Assembly: GCA_963797475.1 (NCBI GenBank) | Contig: CAWCPR010000001.1 | Coordinates: 372,001 to 436,000 of the forward strand | DNA: 64,000 nucleotides | From: CAWCPR01 sp963797475 | GTDB taxonomy: Bacteria; Chloroflexota; Anaerolineae; Anaerolineales; UBA4823 | Direction of reading: 5' to 3' | Shown: piece after piece, positions 7,578 through 15,666 of the stretch | How the letters are laid out: each line of letters opens with the position of its first letter | How positions within the stretch are numbered: the stretch's first letter is position 1 | The notes under the pieces: generated by a model | Database searches by the model: none | Seen by the model: the letters and a program-made list of their open reading frames with translations, nothing else | What the model was told of the DNA's origin: nothing | Position numbers and translations under genes: made by a program

Positions 7578-8465
7578 CTATTCTTCCAGGAAGCGCAGTA
7601 TTCGCTGGTTCACAATCCCCGGTTGGGCAAGCGCCGCAATGTGGTGAGCATTCGGAACCATCTCGACCTGTAAGCCGGGGATCAATTCTTTCGCAGCCCG
7701 GATGGCAAGCTGCGGCTTGTAAATCACTTCCTTCTCGCCCAGGATGAGCAGCGCCGGCGCTTTGATCTGGGCAAATTCACCTTTCGAATAAACTCTCGGA
7801 AAGACCTGGTTGATCAAGCCGCCGTACACCATCGAGCGATAAAACACTGGCTCCCAGAGCGGGTCGAAAGGCAGACCGGCGTGCATCCAGTCTACGCTTT
7901 GACGCATGACCCGTTCTCGTCCCGGTAAATTTGGGAAAAAGCCGTAGATTGCCTTCGGAACGAACATGTGCAGGTAAAACGGGGTCATTTTGTAGATGGT
8001 CGCGGCTGGACCGATCATAACGAGCTTACGGATCCGGTCTGGCAGCTTCATCGCATAATAAGCGCCCGTGAAGCCGCCGTAGGAATTGCCCACCAGGGAG
8101 AGCGTGTCGAGTTCCAGATCATCGATCAATTCGGTGAACCACTGCAGGAATTCATCGAGCGATTTGATGGGCTTCACCGGGCGGCTTTTATTGCCTTCCC
8201 CGATGATATCGACGGCGTAAACCCGGTATTTTTGACTGAGAGCGCCCACGTTGTGAACCCAGGATACCGCGGTTGCCAGCAGCGCATGTAATAGTACGAC
8301 GGGCTGGGCGTCTTGGGGTCCACTGGCGATTATGTGCGTCTCGCCAAAACTGGTGGGGACCATAAACTCGTCGTAAGGGACAGGCCAACAGTCCAGAACG
8401 GCTTGATAGGCCTGGGTGATTTTAGTTTCCCCTTCTGGGGACATGAAAACAGGTACAGTATCCAT
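7578..8465 (-). CDS. alpha/beta hydrolase
   Basis: A 295-residue alpha/beta-hydrolase without signal peptide. The nucleophile elbow is G-N-S-Y-G-G with Ser128. The oxyanion region is V-V-L-L-H-A near residue 60. The acid is probably Glu245 in L-G-E-K-E-V-I-Y, where many relatives have Asp or Glu. The base is His274 or His275 in P-N-A-H-H. A GGAGG site lies nine bases upstream of the ATG. It sits inside a run of CPBP protease genes, 26 nt upstream of the last one on the same strand. It may be co-transcribed with them, but any functional link is a guess. Esterase, lipase or lactonase activity are all possible. Confidence 0.85.
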   Translation of the reverse strand: MDTVPVFMSPEGETKITQAYQAVLDCWPVPYDEFMVPTSFGETHIIASGPQDAQPVVLLHALLATAVSWVHNVGALSQKYRVYAVDIIGEGNKSRPVKPIKSLDEFLQWFTELIDDLELDTLSLVGNSYGGFTGAYYAMKLPDRIRKLVMIGPAATIYKMTPFYLHMFVPKAIYGFFPNLPGRERVMRQSVDWMHAGLPFDPLWEPVFYRSMVYGGLINQVFPRVYSKGEFAQIKAPALLILGEKEVIYKPQLAIRAAKELIPGLQVEMVPNAHHIAALAQPGIVNQRILRFLEE

Positions 8466-8506
8466 CCTTTATGACCTCCAACAAGATAAAGATTGCTTTT
8501 GAAAGT

Positions 8507-9265
8507 TTATCCAACCAACCCCCAAAGCACGTGGAAAACCATATCCGTCCAGAAGTGGACGCCAGCCGCAGCTACCAGGCCGTCTTTCATAAAACGTTGG
8601 CCCGCGATCAGGCCGATAATGCCATTCAGCACGAAGATTTCGAAGATCAATACCGGGCTAAGCTGGGCTAGCGACGTTGCACCGGTCAGGAACAACACCG
8701 TACCGAAGTGGCTGGCTCCGAACAGCAGCGCTGCGATCCCGTTCGCGATCCACAGCGCGGCGCTGCGCCCATTGAAGCGCTTGAGCAGCCAGTTCAGGAT
8801 GAAACCCCACAGCCCAAACACAAACAGTCGGAAGGCGATCTCCTCGCCGATCCCGGCGCTCAGGGAAGCCAATATCGAAACCGGGAATCCGGGATGCACC
8901 ATCTTCCCAAAGCCATTGATGGGAGCGAACAGCACATCGCCGATGACCAGGCACACCCCACAGACCAGCCCCAAGCCAAGCGGGATGAAAAACCAGCCTC
9001 GCCAGCTTCCCGTTTCACTGAAAATACCCGGTAGCCCGAGCTTAAGAGCGAACCAGTACCCCGCCAGCCCAAGCAGGCCGTACAGAACGAGGACAATGCC
9101 GGCGTTAGCGAGTCCCAGCACAGAATCCGGTATGCCCATTTCCGGCATTGGAACTCCTGCACTGGCGGCCAGGTCATCTACGAAAAAAGTGTATGTGGCA
9201 AAGGCGCACAGGGCATAGACGATGAGCAAGATCAAGAATATGGTGAGCTGTTTGCGATTGTGCAT
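8507..9265 (-). CDS. CPBP-family intramembrane metalloprotease
   Basis: A 252-residue polytopic membrane protein with about six to eight hydrophobic helices. CPBP motifs: G-E-E-I-A-F-R (Glu141, Glu142, Arg146), F-G-A-S-H-F (His186) and V-H-F-W-T-D (His237). AGGAGATTATT precedes the ATG. It shares only family motifs with the other three CPBP proteins in this cluster, so they are old paralogues and not recent tandem duplicates. The role is unknown; protease or immunity functions are the family precedents. Confidence 0.8.
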   Translation of the reverse strand: MHNRKQLTIFLILLIVYALCAFATYTFFVDDLAASAGVPMPEMGIPDSVLGLANAGIVLVLYGLLGLAGYWFALKLGLPGIFSETGSWRGWFFIPLGLGLVCGVCLVIGDVLFAPINGFGKMVHPGFPVSILASLSAGIGEEIAFRLFVFGLWGFILNWLLKRFNGRSAALWIANGIAALLFGASHFGTVLFLTGATSLAQLSPVLIFEIFVLNGIIGLIAGQRFMKDGLVAAAGVHFWTDMVFHVLWGLVG

Positions 9266-9300
9266 AATAATCTCCTAGATCGCTTTCTCATCAAGTTCCC

Positions 9301-10083
9301 CTATCCAACCTGCACCATGAATAAGACCGAGGCCAGATCCATCAACCAATGTCCAATGATCAGCGGCGTCAGACGACGGACGCGCAGATAGATGAATTGC
9401 AAGGCAATTGTCAGCGGCACGAAGGTCATAAAGAGATATGTGGCATGCTGGAGATTGATCCACGGCAGAAAGCTGTGCTGGACCGACCAACAAAAACTGA
9501 CCAACACCACCGAGAGCCAGGTGCTTTTGGTGAGGGTTTGCAGTCGAGGTAGGAGATACCCCTGAAATGTCAATTCTTCAGTGAGCGACCAGAGAGGCCA
9601 CCAGAGCAGGCGGCTGTAGAGCACTGCCAGTAGCGGTAGTGTGCGAATGAATGCGCCTTCGGGTAGCTCCGCTTGCAGGCTCCCGTAAACGAGCCGGCTG
9701 GCCAACATCCCGCCGCCGAAAACGGTTAGCGGGAAAACAATGATGAAAATTCCCAACCCGAGCAGAATATCGGTTTTGAATTTGCTCCTGTTGAAAGATA
9801 CCAGGTCGAACAGCCGGATGCCTTCGCGCTTGACCAACCAGGATAAAAGCACCAGGCAGCCCAGGTCAATAAGTGTTCCATATACTGTCCACCAATTGCG
9901 GACGGCGATAGCAGGAGACGGTACGTTCAATTGGATGAAGAACAGGATGGTGATTCCCTGAGCGAGGAGAGCCAAACCCGGGCGAGCGAGCAACATCAGT
10001 ACGAGAGCAAAACGCGGTACGCACCCTCCAGTGAGGTGGTTTTGAATGGCTTCTCGTGAGTTATTGAAGGTGATTGTTGTCAT
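9301..10083 (-). CDS. CPBP-family membrane protein with Gln in place of the motif-1 Arg
   Basis: A 260-residue membrane protein of the CPBP family. Motif 1 reads T-E-E-L-T-F-Q-G (Glu169, Glu170), with Gln174 where the family usually has Arg (E-E-x-x-x-R). The following motifs are V-Q-H-S-F near residue 200 and I-G-H-W-L-M-D near the C-terminus, so the metal-ligand histidines appear retained. The upstream Shine-Dalgarno is weak. It lies 35 nt upstream of the next CPBP gene on the same strand. The Arg-to-Gln change may alter activity, or this may be a natural variant subgroup. Confidence 0.72.
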   Translation of the reverse strand: MTTITFNNSREAIQNHLTGGCVPRFALVLMLLARPGLALLAQGITILFFIQLNVPSPAIAVRNWWTVYGTLIDLGCLVLLSWLVKREGIRLFDLVSFNRSKFKTDILLGLGIFIIVFPLTVFGGGMLASRLVYGSLQAELPEGAFIRTLPLLAVLYSRLLWWPLWSLTEELTFQGYLLPRLQTLTKSTWLSVVLVSFCWSVQHSFLPWINLQHATYLFMTFVPLTIALQFIYLRVRRLTPLIIGHWLMDLASVLFMVQVG

Positions 10084-10132
10084 GTTCGTAACTTCTGTTT
10101 AAGCATTTGAAGGCATATTGTTCTCGTGGAAT

Positions 10133-10780
10133 TTAGAGCGTCCCAGCCAGGTTGAAAAGGGCGTGTAAAATGATAGCCGGATAAATGCTCCCAGATTTGA
10201 CCCGTATATACCCGAAGGCCAGGCCGAGGATTGTGGAAAAGCCGACCTGAAACAGGATGAAGCCGGTCGGGTAGTGGCCGAGGTTGTTCAGGTGCGAACT
10301 GGCGAAGATCAGGGCGCTAAGGATTATGGCCAGCGTTTCTGCAGGACGGGTTGGAACGATCTTTCCAAAGCCCCAGAGCAGCACTGAAAGCAGTACACCC
10401 CGGAAAAAGCCCTCCTCCGCCAGCGGGACAACGATCCCTTCAAAGAACCAGGTGTTGGCGCCGAAGGGGGTTTCACCGACCAGCAGACGGTATAAGAGAG
10501 GTGCGCCGATAAAGAATACTGCCATGCCCAAGAGCATTTTCCAGTGTTTAGCCATATTGCCAATCTGGTAGCCGAAGAAGCGCGGCGCCCAGAGGATCGG
10601 GATAAAGGCTGCGAACAGTAAAGCTGCATCGGAGACAATATCATTCAAAACACTGTGCATGCTCAAGGCTTGTTTGGAAATAGCCAGGTAAATCGTGTTG
10701 TTGGCATACACTACACCCCAGGCCAGGATCAGACCCCAGAGAACGTACAAAACTGTACGAGAGAGCACATTTATTTTCAT
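10133..10780 (-). CDS. CPBP-family intramembrane metalloprotease
   Basis: A 215-residue membrane protein with compact CPBP organisation: A-E-E-G-F-F-R-G (Glu122, Glu123, Arg127), F-A-S-S-H (His163) and I-L-H-A-L-F-N (His206, Asn210). It is the first gene of the five-gene minus-strand cluster. GAGGACC is next to its ATG. A terminator for the upstream gene lies at 10851-10873, so the cluster has its own promoter, probably within 10781-10850, although no clear -35/-10 pair is evident there. Confidence 0.82.
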   Translation of the reverse strand: MKINVLSRTVLYVLWGLILAWGVVYANNTIYLAISKQALSMHSVLNDIVSDAALLFAAFIPILWAPRFFGYQIGNMAKHWKMLLGMAVFFIGAPLLYRLLVGETPFGANTWFFEGIVVPLAEEGFFRGVLLSVLLWGFGKIVPTRPAETLAIILSALIFASSHLNNLGHYPTGFILFQVGFSTILGLAFGYIRVKSGSIYPAIILHALFNLAGTL

Positions 10781-10850
10781 TGGTCCTCACTACCTGGGTA
10801 TGAAAACAGGGCTTATCGTTCGATAATCATGATACAGCTTGAGAGCAAAA

Positions 10851-10873
10851 GACTCCCCCACTCTGGGGGAGTC
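10851..10873 (-). terminator. rho-independent terminator of the flavoprotein gene
   Basis: A perfect 10-bp stem (GACTCCCCCA / TGGGGGAGTC) with a CTC loop. On the minus strand it is followed by TTTTGCTCTC. It lies about 190 nt downstream of the stop at 11062 and separates that gene from the CPBP cluster. The rest of 10781-11061 shows no gene. Confidence 0.75.
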
Positions 10874-11061
10874 CGGACCCTGGTCAAGTGGTCAGATTTT
10901 GCGAAGCCGTTTTTGGGATCCGTTCGGGGGAATCAAAAAGCCGGCGTGTGGTTTATGGAAAACCTCATGCCGGCCAGGATTGTTCGCAACAAAACGATGC
11001 CAATACCAATCGTCTGACATTCGACCGCGCCAAGATCGCGCCCTAAACCAGCCGGACACGA

Positions 11062-12450
11062 TCAGCCTTTGGGTTTCGGGTAGATCCGCTCCACCAGGTA
11101 GCGGTTGAGAAAAATGGGGCGGACAAACGGCTCAAATTGGTCAAACTGGAAATGGTCGTGCACAAACGGTTCATCCATGAAATTGATTTTGCCCCAGTGC
11201 GCTTTGAATGGGATGCCGGCGCGGATAAGTTCGTTCCATAAACCCTTCAGGTGAGCGAGCATCGCAGCCCGCTCGGTCTGGCTGGCAAGGATATCGGTCA
11301 GGTACATGAAATTAAGCTTCAGGATGGTATCCAATCCCGGCCAATTCCAGGGCGACATAAAGTAATTGTCCGTTTTAGTCAGCTCGATCTCGATCGGCAG
11401 ATTAGGCCAGCCAGTTTTCTCGAAGTATTTCCGGCAGGTATCCAGCAAGTGTTGAATTTCCGCCGGGTTGAAACTCCACTCTGCCATGGCCACATGCAGG
11501 GGTGAAGTGCGGTCGACCGGCAGCATATTGCGTAGCGGGCCGCTGGCTTTAATTACCCCGAAGGTGCGTGTCAGTCCGGTATAGACCAGTCGCATCGGGT
11601 TATCCAGGAACGGTCCGGCCGCCTCAACTTTATCCAATACATCGAAAAGGGCCACCAGAATGTTTTGCGATTGATCTTTCGGGTAATCGCCGTCTTTAAT
11701 CCCAGCCGGGATCCTTTTCGCCGTCCAGATGAGCCCGATATCGGTATCCGGGATCCAATCGATCCGCCAGAAATCATATTTTTGGGATGTCTGGCTGATA
11801 TCTTTCAAGAACTCGTCGAGCTTTACGATTTTCTGGACCGTTTCAAAATAGAGCTCATCGACCACGCGCAGTTGGATTTTGGTGAGGATGCCAATCGCTC
11901 CCAGCGAGCCGATTACCGCCGGAAATTCAGGATCCTCCTTGTGCACCCGTTTTTCGATGACCGTACCGGTTCTTTCGTCCAACGTAATCAATTCAATCCA
12001 CTCCACCAGCTCATAAATCGTATGGTGTGGGGTCGCTGGCGCAGTGTTCGTTGAAATGAGGCCTGCCAGGGTCTGCTCGTCTGTACCACCGGTGGCGGTG
12101 ATCGACTTCCCTTCCTGGCTCAACGCCAGCAAGAATTCGTGGAAGCGCCAGTTCGCCGACACCGTGACGACGGAACGATCGGCGTTGAATTCAAGCGTTT
12201 TGGGTAATTCGCAGACATCCAGGATCACGTCGGATACGCATATCTCGGCGCAGGAATGTAAACCTCCCAGGACCCGCAGGCTGCGCTGCTTGAAAGCGCC
12301 CGCCTGTATGGCAGCCAGGAAACCTTTGAGCTCTTCCAGGCTCTGCGGCCTGAAATAGAGCCTGGGCTGGAATGAAACCAGCCGCGCCCAATCCTCGATC
12401 CGGGGCCCGGCGTTGTGATTTTTATCTTCAACTAAAGAATGGTCAGACAT
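11062..12450 (-). CDS. FAD-linked oxidoreductase, aldonolactone (D-arabinono-1,4-lactone) oxidase-like
   Basis: A 462-residue VAO/PCMH-fold flavoprotein. The FAD-binding half contains R-P-Q-S-L-E-E-L, then R-V-L-G-G-L-H-S and T-G-G-T-D-E-Q-T-L-A-G near residue 120, and G-S-L-G-A-I-G-I-L-T, all typical of the family. The C-terminal half resembles the ALO domain and ends with the diagnostic H-W-G-K (A-H-W-G-K-I-N). Known members oxidise aldono-lactones or sugar alcohols with O2 or another acceptor. No signal peptide is present. I prefer the ATG at 12450; a TTG at 12462 would add four residues. It appears monocistronic, with a TATAAT just upstream and a good terminator at 10851. Confidence 0.82.
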   Translation of the reverse strand: MSDHSLVEDKNHNAGPRIEDWARLVSFQPRLYFRPQSLEELKGFLAAIQAGAFKQRSLRVLGGLHSCAEICVSDVILDVCELPKTLEFNADRSVVTVSANWRFHEFLLALSQEGKSITATGGTDEQTLAGLISTNTAPATPHHTIYELVEWIELITLDERTGTVIEKRVHKEDPEFPAVIGSLGAIGILTKIQLRVVDELYFETVQKIVKLDEFLKDISQTSQKYDFWRIDWIPDTDIGLIWTAKRIPAGIKDGDYPKDQSQNILVALFDVLDKVEAAGPFLDNPMRLVYTGLTRTFGVIKASGPLRNMLPVDRTSPLHVAMAEWSFNPAEIQHLLDTCRKYFEKTGWPNLPIEIELTKTDNYFMSPWNWPGLDTILKLNFMYLTDILASQTERAAMLAHLKGLWNELIRAGIPFKAHWGKINFMDEPFVHDHFQFDQFEPFVRPIFLNRYLVERIYPKPKG

Positions 12451-12468
12451 AGTTGGTCCCAAATAGAT

Positions 12469-12474
12469 ATTATA
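12469..12474 (-). promoter_or_regulatory. TATAAT -10 box upstream of the flavoprotein gene
   Basis: A perfect TATAAT on the minus strand (12474 to 12469) lies 18 nt upstream of the ATG at 12450 and 6 nt upstream of the TTG at 12462. There is no good -35 at normal spacing and no Shine-Dalgarno, so a very short leader is likely. Confidence 0.45.
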
Positions 12475-12624
12475 TCTCTTTGGGATTTTCTGGAGTAGGG
12501 GGGTCTTCCACCCCGGTGATTCCTAAAGACCCGGTGGTATAGCAGGTTTGCCATCGAATTCATCTCCGGCGACTTGCCCCAAAGCGCCGGATTTGCGATC
12601 ATTTCGCATGAGTCTTTCTGCAAT

Positions 12625-12897
12625 TTAGAATCGCTGAGCCTGGCCCGGGTCGAAGGTGAACGACCCGGACGTGCCCCACACGTCGCTCCAATCGTCGTGG
12701 TCGATGCGGGCGCTCAAGATCGAGATGCCCAGCTCGGGGCTGAATGTGAGCATGTCGTGGGCTTCGAAGGCCGTCATCTGGCGGCGTACGGTCCGGACCC
12801 CGCTGTCCTGATCCTTGATTTTCATCGTCACGGTGACGATCGGACCCATGATTTGGCTGACGTCATTTTCGGTTATTTTTGTGAACTCGTTTAACAT
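12625..12897 (-). CDS. small conserved-looking protein of unknown function
   Basis: A 90-residue soluble protein with no signal peptide, transmembrane segment or cysteine cluster. AGAGGAG lies seven bases upstream of the ATG, which supports it as a real gene. The sequence is acidic with alternating beta-like patterns (I-V-T-V-T-M-K-I-K; S-I-L-S-A-R-I) and ends in G-Q-A-Q-R-F. I do not recognise the family. It lies between the flavoprotein gene and a two-component system, and is separated from both by more than 150 nt. Confidence 0.55.
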   Translation of the reverse strand: MLNEFTKITENDVSQIMGPIVTVTMKIKDQDSGVRTVRRQMTAFEAHDMLTFSPELGISILSARIDHDDWSDVWGTSGSFTFDPGQAQRF

Positions 12898-13048
12898 TTT
12901 ACAACTCCTCTGGCTGGCGCAAACAAACTTTGTAAAGATTCCATTTCGAACGGGGGGATCCCGGTCAAATATGAAACTACTTTACAGTTTTCCCCCAATT
13001 ATTCCCATAAATATCAAGTAAGGAAGTTGTAAACGGGCTGTAAAAGTG

Positions 13049-14593
13049 TTATCGCGAGGATTGCGGGGATTGGGGGTTCTCAAGCGGAAGGCGCACTTCG
13101 AAGGTGGAGCCCTGCCCCACCTGGCTCTGCACGCTGACTGCGCCCGCGTGGGCGCCGGCGATCCACTGCACGATGGACAGGCCCAGACCGCTGCCGGCGG
13201 TCGCCGCCTCGCTATCCGGGGTGCTTTGCTCCGCGGCTGAACCGCGCGAGCGTGCGCTGTCCACCTGGTAGAAGCGGTCAAAAATATGCTCCAGGTGCTC
13301 CGCGGAGATGCCCGGGCCATTGTCCGCCACCCGTATCCAGGCCAGATCCGTTCCCGCCTGTGTCGTCTGGCCCGTCTCCACTTTTACGCATTTCTCAACG
13401 GCCTGGTTGTATTTAATCGCGTTCTCAACCAGGTTTGTGATCATTTGAATGAGAAACTGGCGGTCGCCGCTCACTTTTAGCTCTGGCAGGTCCCCGGCGA
13501 CAAGCTGCACGCCCCGCCCGGTCGCGATGGGAGCCATACGCTCGATCACTTCCAATGCCAGATCGCTCAGATCCAGCGTCTCCATATTCAATATCGTCTG
13601 CCCGGCGTCCATGCGCGATAGGGTCAGCAGATCGTTGACCAGGCGAGCCATACGCTCGTTTTCAGATCGGATCACCGCCAGGGCGCGCTCGTATTCCTTG
13701 GCCGGACGGCGGACTGCCAGGGCGCGGTTGGCTTCCAGGTTGACGATGGTCAGCGGGGTGCGCAGCTCGTGACTGGCGTCGGCGGTGAACTGGCGCTGGC
13801 GCTCGAAGGCGGCCTCCAATCGCGCCAACATCTGGTCGAAGGTATCCGCCAGCTCGCCCAGCTCATCCTGGCGGCCCAGGTTAAGCCGCCGGCTCAGGTC
13901 CGTCTCGCTGATCTGGTGAGCCGCCTGGGTGATGGTCTTCACTGGGCGCATGGCGCGATCTGCGAGCCAGTATCCCCCGACCAGGGCAACGATCAGGGTG
14001 CCCAGCCCGCCCAGCAGCAGCGTGAACAGCAAGCGCCCTAGCTGCCCATTTGGATCGACCGGGCTGCCGAGGATCAGGAAGCCGACCACCCTGGAAACGA
14101 ACGAGATCGGCACCACCAGGAAAAGATAATTTTGGGAGTTGTTTTGCCCGGTCGAGGTGGCGGACACCAGCGAGAAGTTAAACGGCCCGTTGCCAACGTT
14201 ATTTTTGATGCTGCTCGCCGCCAACTGGTTGACATCGCTGCTCGAGATCGGCCCGTATTTCTGAAGCACCGAGCCCGTCAGGTCGGTCACGGCCAGAATC
14301 TCGTCCTCCTGCAGCGGCGGGCCCGATCCCTGGGAAATGTCTGGCACCGTGAGCGAACCTTCGAAGCGCTCACGGTTGGCAAACTGCAGTATCGCCTGAA
14401 ACTGGCGGGTTTTATTTTCCAGGCGGGTGATCGTTTCGCGGCGCAAATCGTACGCCTGGCGGGTATAGACGAATACGCTAAATGCAGCCAGAACCAACGC
14501 CAGAATGACGACGAACCAAAGCGTCAAGCGAAAACGTATACTGGAAAACAGCCGGCGCAAGCGCTGAAGTTTTGGGGTGAAAAACTTACGCAT
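13049..14593 (-). CDS. membrane sensor histidine kinase (OmpR-partner type)
   Basis: A 514-residue class I histidine kinase. The first transmembrane helix is at ~20-43, an extracytoplasmic sensor domain follows (~45-165), and a second transmembrane region lies near 190-215. Next come a HAMP domain with D-R-A-M-R-P-V near 218, HisKA with A-S-H-E-L-R-T-P (phospho-His near 276), and HATPase_c with N-L-V-E-N-A-I-K-Y, D-N-G-P-G-I and G-S-G-L-G-L-S-I. An insertion rich in S/A/T/E sits between the F-box and the last G-box. It follows its response regulator by 47 nt. The stimulus is unknown; an HtrA protease gene is divergent from the pair, which fits envelope stress sensing. Confidence 0.92.
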   Translation of the reverse strand: MRKFFTPKLQRLRRLFSSIRFRLTLWFVVILALVLAAFSVFVYTRQAYDLRRETITRLENKTRQFQAILQFANRERFEGSLTVPDISQGSGPPLQEDEILAVTDLTGSVLQKYGPISSSDVNQLAASSIKNNVGNGPFNFSLVSATSTGQNNSQNYLFLVVPISFVSRVVGFLILGSPVDPNGQLGRLLFTLLLGGLGTLIVALVGGYWLADRAMRPVKTITQAAHQISETDLSRRLNLGRQDELGELADTFDQMLARLEAAFERQRQFTADASHELRTPLTIVNLEANRALAVRRPAKEYERALAVIRSENERMARLVNDLLTLSRMDAGQTILNMETLDLSDLALEVIERMAPIATGRGVQLVAGDLPELKVSGDRQFLIQMITNLVENAIKYNQAVEKCVKVETGQTTQAGTDLAWIRVADNGPGISAEHLEHIFDRFYQVDSARSRGSAAEQSTPDSEAATAGSGLGLSIVQWIAGAHAGAVSVQSQVGQGSTFEVRLPLENPQSPQSSR

Positions 14594-14640
14594 GATACCT
14601 TCTGCTTTTACCCGTCATGCCTGTGCACACCTGGGATCCG

Positions 14641-15321
14641 CTAGGCCTCGGCGGGGACAGTTATCCGGTATCCCACGCCTCGAACCGTCTCAAATAACTT
14701 CACATCCGAAGGATCGTCGATTTTGCGCCGCAGGCGACGCACGTAAACGTCGACAACGTTGGATGAAGCCTGGAAATCATAGCTCCAAATATGGCTTTCC
14801 GCCATTTCACGGGTGATCACACGGTTGGGATTGCGCATGAAATACTCCAGGAGAGAAAATTCTTTCGCCGTCAGGTCGATCGGTTGGCCATCGCGCTCGA
14901 CAGTGTGGGCGGCTGGGTCCAGAACGAGATCCCCCATATGAAGCTCAGCCGTTTTATCCCCGGACTCACGCCGCAGCAAAGCACGCAGGCGGGCGCGCAG
15001 TTCTTCCAGAGCAAAGGGCTTTACCAGATAATCGTCGGCGCCGCTGTCCAGTCCGTGCACCCGGTCTTCGACTGTGTCGCGCGCCGTAAGCATCAGGATT
15101 GGGGTGTTTATGCGCTGGTTGCGCAGCTCACGGCAAACCTGCAGGCCGTCTTTGAGAGGCAGCATGATGTCCAGAATGATGGCGTCATAAGGATAGATCA
15201 TGGCCAATTCCTGGCCCTCCTCGCCGTCATAAGCCTGGTCGACGGCATAACCATCATCCACCAGGCTCAATTTGAGCGAGTTATTCAACCGTCGATTGTC
15301 CTCCACCAACAAGATTCGCAT
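14641..15321 (-). CDS. OmpR/PhoB-family response regulator
   Basis: A 226-residue regulator. The receiver domain (1-~115) has E-D-N near the start, phospho-acceptor Asp51 in I-I-L-D-I-M-L-P, a conserved Thr in L-T-A-R, and Lys in L-V-K-P-F. The C-terminal winged helix (~130-226) contains L-T-A-K-E-F-S-L-L-E-Y and V-D-V-Y-V-R-R-L-R-R-K-I. The start at 15321 is fixed by AGGAGGCCCCTTC directly upstream; a longer in-frame reading from 15432 lacks such support. It is transcribed with the histidine kinase that follows, and divergently from htrA. Confidence 0.93.
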   Translation of the reverse strand: MRILLVEDNRRLNNSLKLSLVDDGYAVDQAYDGEEGQELAMIYPYDAIILDIMLPLKDGLQVCRELRNQRINTPILMLTARDTVEDRVHGLDSGADDYLVKPFALEELRARLRALLRRESGDKTAELHMGDLVLDPAAHTVERDGQPIDLTAKEFSLLEYFMRNPNRVITREMAESHIWSYDFQASSNVVDVYVRRLRRKIDDPSDVKLFETVRGVGYRITVPAEA

Positions 15322-15666
15322 GAAGGGGCCTCCTAGCAGCAAGGTTTTCCCATTTTGATCGATCGTCTCCAATCCTGAGTGGGACCCGCAAAGCGCGCCC
15401 CACCTGAACCGGATATTCGCATTATAAGCCATGAAGATGACAATCTTATGACAGAAGCGTTAATCGGACCCTGGATCCAGCCCATAATCCCAGAAATACC
15501 CCAAATCACCTCGATTTCATCAGACTGTCATTTTGATCCGTTATACTGCCCGATGAAAGTGAGGCAGTCCAGGGCCACAGGGCAGCCTGACCAACATATC
15601 AATACCCGTGCAGGACCTAAGGGCCCGCCGGATTGAACATTCACAGAATTTTGAGGGAGATTTCAC
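15322..15666. promoter_or_regulatory. divergent regulatory region between the two-component system and htrA
   Basis: 345 bases without a gene. On the minus strand a TATAAT (15426 to 15421) lies about 100 nt upstream of the response regulator. On the plus strand a TATACT (15542-15547) lies about 120 nt upstream of the HtrA start. Neither has a strong -35. HtrA has GAGGGAGA before its ATG. No clear paired operator repeats were found. Confidence 0.35.
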
